9,173 nt of DNA, from contig CAZVNZ010000053.1 of the NCBI GenBank assembly GCA_964628515.1, forward strand, positions 1 to 9,173, written 5' to 3'. The notes under the pieces were generated by a model. It did not search any database. It was not told where the DNA came from and was given only the letters and a program-made list of their open reading frames with translations. Shown piece by piece: positions 7,032 to 9,173 of this stretch (position 1 is its first letter; each line of letters starts with the position of its first letter). Source of the stretch: CAZVNZ01 sp964628515. GTDB taxonomy: Bacteria; Bacillota; Clostridia; Christensenellales; Christensenellaceae. A program made the position numbers and the translations under genes.

Positions 7032-7060
7032 AAAATAACACTTTTAGCAAAGTGTGTCAA
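7032..7060 (-). promoter_or_regulatory. Promoter of the activase/flavoprotein operon
   Basis: On the minus strand a consensus TTGACA (complement of 7055-7060) is followed after 17 bases by TATTTT (complement of 7032-7037). A perfect TATAAT lies slightly further on (complement of 7027-7032), but at 22 bases the spacing is poor. The predicted start near 7025 gives a leader of about 160 bases before the activase ATG. Confidence 0.5.
7038..7055. promoter_or_regulatory. 18-bp dyad filling the promoter spacer, candidate operator
   Basis: ACACTTT (7038-7044) and AAAGTGT (7049-7055) are perfect complements separated by TAGC. The dyad occupies the interval between the -35 and -10 elements of the activase promoter and overlaps the last base of the -35. 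This is a typical position for a repressor site. The regulator is not in the window. Confidence 0.5.
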
Positions 7061-7190
7061 ACGAAAAATTAAGAATATACCGCACTTTTGTACATATTCC
7101 TTTCATAGTATATTTTTTTGCATTTTTGGGTTGGTGTACATTTTGTGGGGATGATGGTGTAAGTTGCGCACATATTAGCCACCAAAAAAC

Positions 7191-7559
7191 CTATTTCCTG
7201 TCAACATCTTCCTCTTTTTCTTTTAGCTGTTTTTCAAATTCGTCGTAGGCTATTTTTTGGGACAGCACCTTAATATTTTCCTGCAAGCCGGATATTTTTA
7301 GGGTGTTTAAAAATACCTTTAGCATTAAAATTGCAATTATAAAAATAAGGATAAAGTTTATAGGAGTAGAAATACCTAAAAGCGCCGCTAAAAACGCCGC
7401 AATTTCGGGAATGGCGGCAAATAGTATTAATACTGCCGTAACAACAATCCAAAAAATAGAATCAATAATATTTAGCTTGGACTGCTTAATTTTTCTAAGC
7501 ACATAAATAAGTGCTATAATACTTACTACAATTAAAATTATACGTGTTTCGTCAGACAT
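7191..7559 (-). CDS. DUF2304 family small membrane protein
   Basis: This 122-residue protein matches the layout of DUF2304 proteins: three hydrophobic helices at about 5-22, 32-62 and 67-86, then a charged, probably coiled-coil tail (about 90-120, rich in Lys, Glu and Gln) on the cytoplasmic side. The motif SIFWIVV (34-40) and the lysine/glutamate-rich end fit the family. It starts only four bases after the glycosyltransferase stop. Its Shine-Dalgarno (AGAAAGGAA) lies within the last codons of that gene, so translation is probably coupled. DUF2304 genes are commonly found beside GT2 polyprenyl-phosphate glycosyltransferases, where the small protein is thought to act as a membrane partner; its exact activity is unproven. 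No catalytic residues are visible. Confidence 0.8.
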   Translation of the reverse strand: MSDETRIILIVVSIIALIYVLRKIKQSKLNIIDSIFWIVVTAVLILFAAIPEIAAFLAALLGISTPINFILIFIIAILMLKVFLNTLKISGLQENIKVLSQKIAYDEFEKQLKEKEEDVDRK

Positions 7560-7563
7560 GATT

Positions 7564-8250
7564 TTATTCCTTTCTAAAGGGTTGAATAAACAAGATGGAT
7601 ATACACATCCTCAACATAAAAAATATGGACTTGCCCAAGGTAAAATAACTTTCGCCGTGGGTACGCTCGTTCATTTCTACTTGTACTTCTTTTAGCCGTG
7701 CTTTATTGTGAGCAAAGTATGCCCATGTATCGGGTTCTGCACCGCAGTTAGGGTTTTTTGCAATCTGTGCCATTATTTTGCGGTTTACCATTCGCATACC
7801 GGCGGTAGGGTCTGTAAATTTTATTCCCGTTGTAAGTTTAAAGCAGCCGCTTATTATTCTACTGCCTATCATACGCAAATTTAGTGGTTTTTTTTTGGTT
7901 AAATATCTGGAACCCACCACAATATCTAAATCTTCGTCTATCAGCTTTTTTTCCATAATGGGTATATACTCCGCATTATGCTGACCATCACCATCAAAAG
8001 GTATGCAAATATCGTAGTTATGCAAATAGGCATACTTATTTCCCGTTTGAAACACTCCGTCAAGCCCCAAATTTATAGGTAAATTAATACAAGGATAGCC
8101 GTTTTCCCTGCAAATTTTAAGAGTGTTGTCCGTAGAACCGTCATTTATTACGATATAATCGTACATAGGGCAAGTTGCCTTGAGGCTCTCCACCACTCCC
8201 TTAATGCTTTTTTCTTCGTTATATGCCGGTATAAATACTAATAACTTCAT
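7564..8250 (-). CDS. Family 2 glycosyltransferase, DPM1-like (polyprenyl-phosphate sugar transferase type)
   Basis: This 228-residue GT-A fold enzyme resembles dolichyl/undecaprenyl-phosphate mannosyl- or glucosyltransferases. Visible motifs are IPAYNEEKS (7-15), the nucleotide-binding INDGSTDNT (35-43), the metal-binding DxD motif in FDGDGQH (85-91), GSRY (113-116), DPTAGMRM (147-154) and ERTHGESY (195-202). It lacks the two C-terminal transmembrane helices of longer GtrB/DPM-type enzymes and ends after one moderately hydrophobic stretch (about 209-223). The downstream DUF2304 protein may anchor it at the membrane. The expected reaction is sugar transfer from a nucleotide sugar to a lipid phosphate carrier; which sugar cannot be told. 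The start at LLVFIPAYNEE is fixed by homology, since no in-frame start lies upstream, but its own Shine-Dalgarno is poor. A possible coupled leader ORF (8247-8291) could explain that. Confidence 0.88.
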   Translation of the reverse strand: MKLLVFIPAYNEEKSIKGVVESLKATCPMYDYIVINDGSTDNTLKICRENGYPCINLPINLGLDGVFQTGNKYAYLHNYDICIPFDGDGQHNAEYIPIMEKKLIDEDLDIVVGSRYLTKKKPLNLRMIGSRIISGCFKLTTGIKFTDPTAGMRMVNRKIMAQIAKNPNCGAEPDTWAYFAHNKARLKEVQVEMNERTHGESYFTLGKSIFFMLRMCISILFIQPFRKE

Positions 8251-8291
8251 AGTAGCAGTTGCAATCCCATTAATTTTAGTGCTATACGCAC
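8247..8291 (-). other. Possible 14-codon leader ORF overlapping the glycosyltransferase start
   Basis: On the minus strand, GTG at 8291 opens a frame of 14 codons (MRIALKLMGLQLLL). Its TGA stop shares bases with the glycosyltransferase ATG in an ATGA overlap. AAAGGAG (complement of 8295-8301) lies upstream of the GTG, but the 3-base gap is shorter than ideal. A small hairpin, AGTGC/GCACT (8278-8282 with 8288-8292), overlaps the GTG. This could supply translational coupling for a gene with no good ribosome site of its own. It is too short for coding statistics. Confidence 0.22.
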
Positions 8292-8321
8292 TTGCTCCTT
8301 TGGCATTAATAAATTTGTTTA

Positions 8322-8330
8322 ATTATAACA
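8322..8330 (-). promoter_or_regulatory. Extended -10 promoter of the glycosyltransferase/DUF2304 operon
   Basis: On the minus strand TGT-TATAAT (complement of 8322-8330) is a perfect extended -10. The -35 at 17 bases (TTTATT) is weak, which is common for extended -10 promoters. The predicted start near 8315 gives a leader of about 65 bases before the glycosyltransferase ATG. Confidence 0.45.
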
Positions 8331-8354
8331 TATTTGGTGTATAAAATAAAGGAA

Positions 8355-8432
8355 ATTGTAGGACAATGCAACAAACAGTATGTTTTAATATTGTAAGCAT
8401 TGTATGGCAATGCAACAAACGGTATATTTTAA
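8355..8432. repeat. Two-copy direct repeat with a 44-bp period, upstream of the DUF308 promoter
   Basis: Positions 8355-8388 and 8399-8432 match at 30 of 34 bases. The core (8364-8388 and 8408-8432, beginning CAATGCAACAAAC) matches at 23 of 25. The 44-bp period is close to four helical turns, so both copies face the same side of the DNA. The second copy ends 10 bases before the -35 box. GCATTG (8397-8402) and CAATGC (8408-8413) add a 6-bp inverted repeat across the second copy. The arrangement looks like paired activator or repressor sites. Confidence 0.6.
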
Positions 8433-8442
8433 CAAAAAAACA

Positions 8443-8471
8443 TTGAAAGGCTGACAAAACATTGCTATAAT
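8443..8471 (+). promoter_or_regulatory. Near-consensus promoter of the DUF308 gene
   Basis: TTGAAA (8443-8448), a 17-base spacer and a perfect TATAAT (8466-8471) with TG at 8463-8464 form a near-consensus extended -10 promoter. The predicted start near 8478 leaves a short leader of about 24 bases that includes AAGGAGG at 8488-8494. Confidence 0.78.
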
Positions 8472-8479
8472 TATAGCAA
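8462..8479. promoter_or_regulatory. 18-bp perfect palindrome covering the DUF308 -10 box and start site
   Basis: TTGCTATAATTATAGCAA is identical to its own reverse complement. It contains the whole -10 hexamer and reaches the predicted transcription start. Bound protein here would block the promoter, so it is a good operator candidate. AT-rich -10 regions can be partly palindromic by chance, but nine paired positions that include GC pairs make this less likely. Confidence 0.45.
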
Positions 8480-8501
8480 ATGATTAAAAGGAGGATTAAA
8501 A

Positions 8502-9146
8502 ATGAGCGAAAATCAAGAAAACATCAACGCAAACGAACAAACGGAAAACACAGAAAATCAGCAAAATCAAGAAAAACAGCAGAGCAGAAGGGGTGCACCA
8601 CAACCAATAGAGATGGCAAAAAATATTGCAACGGTAAACAAGCCTCTTGGAATTGTTGTAGGAATAATTATGATAATAGTGGGTATACTTATTTTATCCA
8701 CACCGATTATTTCCTTTATTGCAATTAATTATTTAGCAACAATTTGCTTTGTCATCTATGGTATTTATTTAATAGTAAGCTATTTTAAAACGCAAAAAGA
8801 AAAGAGAGACGGCTGGATGATAGCAAACGGCATAATATTTTTGGTATTAGGCATACTACTCTTGTTCTCGGGAATTATAGAAACGGCGCTTACATTTGGA
8901 TTTATACTTGGTTTCTTGGCGATGTTTGGAGGAATTTCTCAACTGGCTTCTTTAGGAACGGTAGAGCATGGCAAAGGTTGGGTTATTGCAAGCGGAATTA
9001 TAAACATTATTCTTGCGATTGTGATGTTTAGCGCTCCTATTTTAGGAATTTTAGCTATTGAATGGATAGTTTCCATCTACTTGATTGTGGGCGGAATATC
9101 CGTACTAATTTTGGCACTTTCTTATAAAAAACCAAAATCGGCATAA
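8502..9146 (+). CDS. DUF308 / HdeD-like six-helix membrane protein
   Basis: This 214-residue protein has a polar, Glu/Asn/Gln-rich, probably disordered cytoplasmic N-terminus (1-40), then six predicted membrane helices at about 48-67, 71-95, 105-124, 127-150, 160-178 and 181-206. The helices form three tandem copies of one unit. Each opens with a G-rich helix (PLGIVVGIIMIIVGILIL 48-65; GWMIANGIIFLVLGILLL 104-121; GWVIASGIINIILAIVMF 159-176) and is followed by a second helix ending in a glycine/serine turn. This is the internal repeat of the DUF308 family, which includes the acid-resistance protein HdeD. The function in Clostridia is unknown; envelope stress is a reasonable guess only. The start is set by AAGGAGG seven bases upstream. 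It is transcribed divergently from the glycosyltransferase operon, from a strong promoter flanked by operator-like repeats, so its expression is probably controlled. The gene is complete. Confidence 0.85.
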   Translation: MSENQENINANEQTENTENQQNQEKQQSRRGAPQPIEMAKNIATVNKPLGIVVGIIMIIVGILILSTPIISFIAINYLATICFVIYGIYLIVSYFKTQKEKRDGWMIANGIIFLVLGILLLFSGIIETALTFGFILGFLAMFGGISQLASLGTVEHGKGWVIASGIINIILAIVMFSAPILGILAIEWIVSIYLIVGGISVLILALSYKKPKSA

Positions 9147-9173
9147 TTTGTAACCTAAAAAAACCGATGCTAC

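Larger units (their letters stand above)
6864..7190 (-). other. 327-base non-coding region upstream of the activase-type gene
   Basis: No substantial gene is visible in this stretch. From the activase side outward it holds a 43-base hairpin (6889-6931), a second nested hairpin (6936-6988), an optional 17-codon leader ORF (6956-7009) and a TTGACA promoter with an 18-bp dyad in its spacer (7032-7060). Beyond that, GAATAT (7073-7078) and ATATTC (7094-7099) form a weak AT-only stem. On the minus strand this stem is followed by TTAATTTTT, so it might weakly terminate the upstream glycosyltransferase/DUF2304 transcript. Positions 7100-7190 show nothing further I can name. Confidence 0.6.

Noticed and set aside
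7155..7190. GGTG/CACC stem with flanking A6 near the DUF2304 stop, as a terminator
   Set aside because: On the minus strand the T6 lies before the stem, not after, and no plus-strand gene ends there.

Overview
The window reads as AT-rich DNA from an anaerobic, low-GC Gram-positive bacterium, most likely of the Clostridia. Strong Shine-Dalgarno sites (AAGGAGG type) and TTGnnn/TATAAT promoters fit this. So does the gene content: a NifU-like scaffold with a GGGtGRT protein, a very large fused 2-hydroxyacyl-CoA dehydratase activase-type protein, and an iron-sulfur flavoprotein. All six main genes look full length, and no mobile element, CRISPR array, tRNA or rRNA was seen.

Layout. Positions 1-226 are a control region with an 8-bp-arm dyad (25-48) and an extended -10 promoter (154-183). 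Positions 227-1934 hold a plus-strand operon of a NifU-N-like Fe-S scaffold homologue and a GGGtGRT-family protein. It ends in a strong intrinsic terminator (1957-1990). On the minus strand, converging on that terminator, a 1394-residue double-activase/DUF2229/HgdB-like protein (6863 to 2679) is followed 27 bases later by a small Isf-type flavoprotein (2651 to 2079). Upstream of this pair lies a 327-base gap (6864-7190) with a TTGACA promoter, an 18-bp dyad filling its spacer, and a leader of about 160 bases with two successive hairpin elements. Further upstream, also on the minus strand, a GT2 glycosyltransferase (8250 to 7564) is tightly coupled to a DUF2304 membrane protein (7559 to 7191). 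A divergent intergenic region (8251-8501) carries both promoters, a 44-bp-period direct repeat and an 18-bp perfect palindrome on the -10 box of the last gene, a six-helix DUF308/HdeD-like membrane protein (8502-9146). The last 27 bases show nothing I can name.

How the genes may work together. Two independent iron-sulfur/low-potential redox units face each other. The activase-type ATPase and the Isf-like flavoprotein make a plausible ATP-driven electron-transfer pair, with the flavoprotein feeding electrons to the activase clusters. No separate dehydratase alpha/beta subunits lie in the window, so its substrate is unknown. The scaffold/GGGtGRT pair is a recognised but functionally unassigned anaerobe gene pair. 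GT2 plus DUF2304 is a common pairing that suggests transfer of a sugar to a lipid carrier at the membrane. The most interesting undescribed material is regulatory: the structured leader and operator-like dyad of the activase operon, and the repeat/palindrome arrangement in front of the DUF308 gene.
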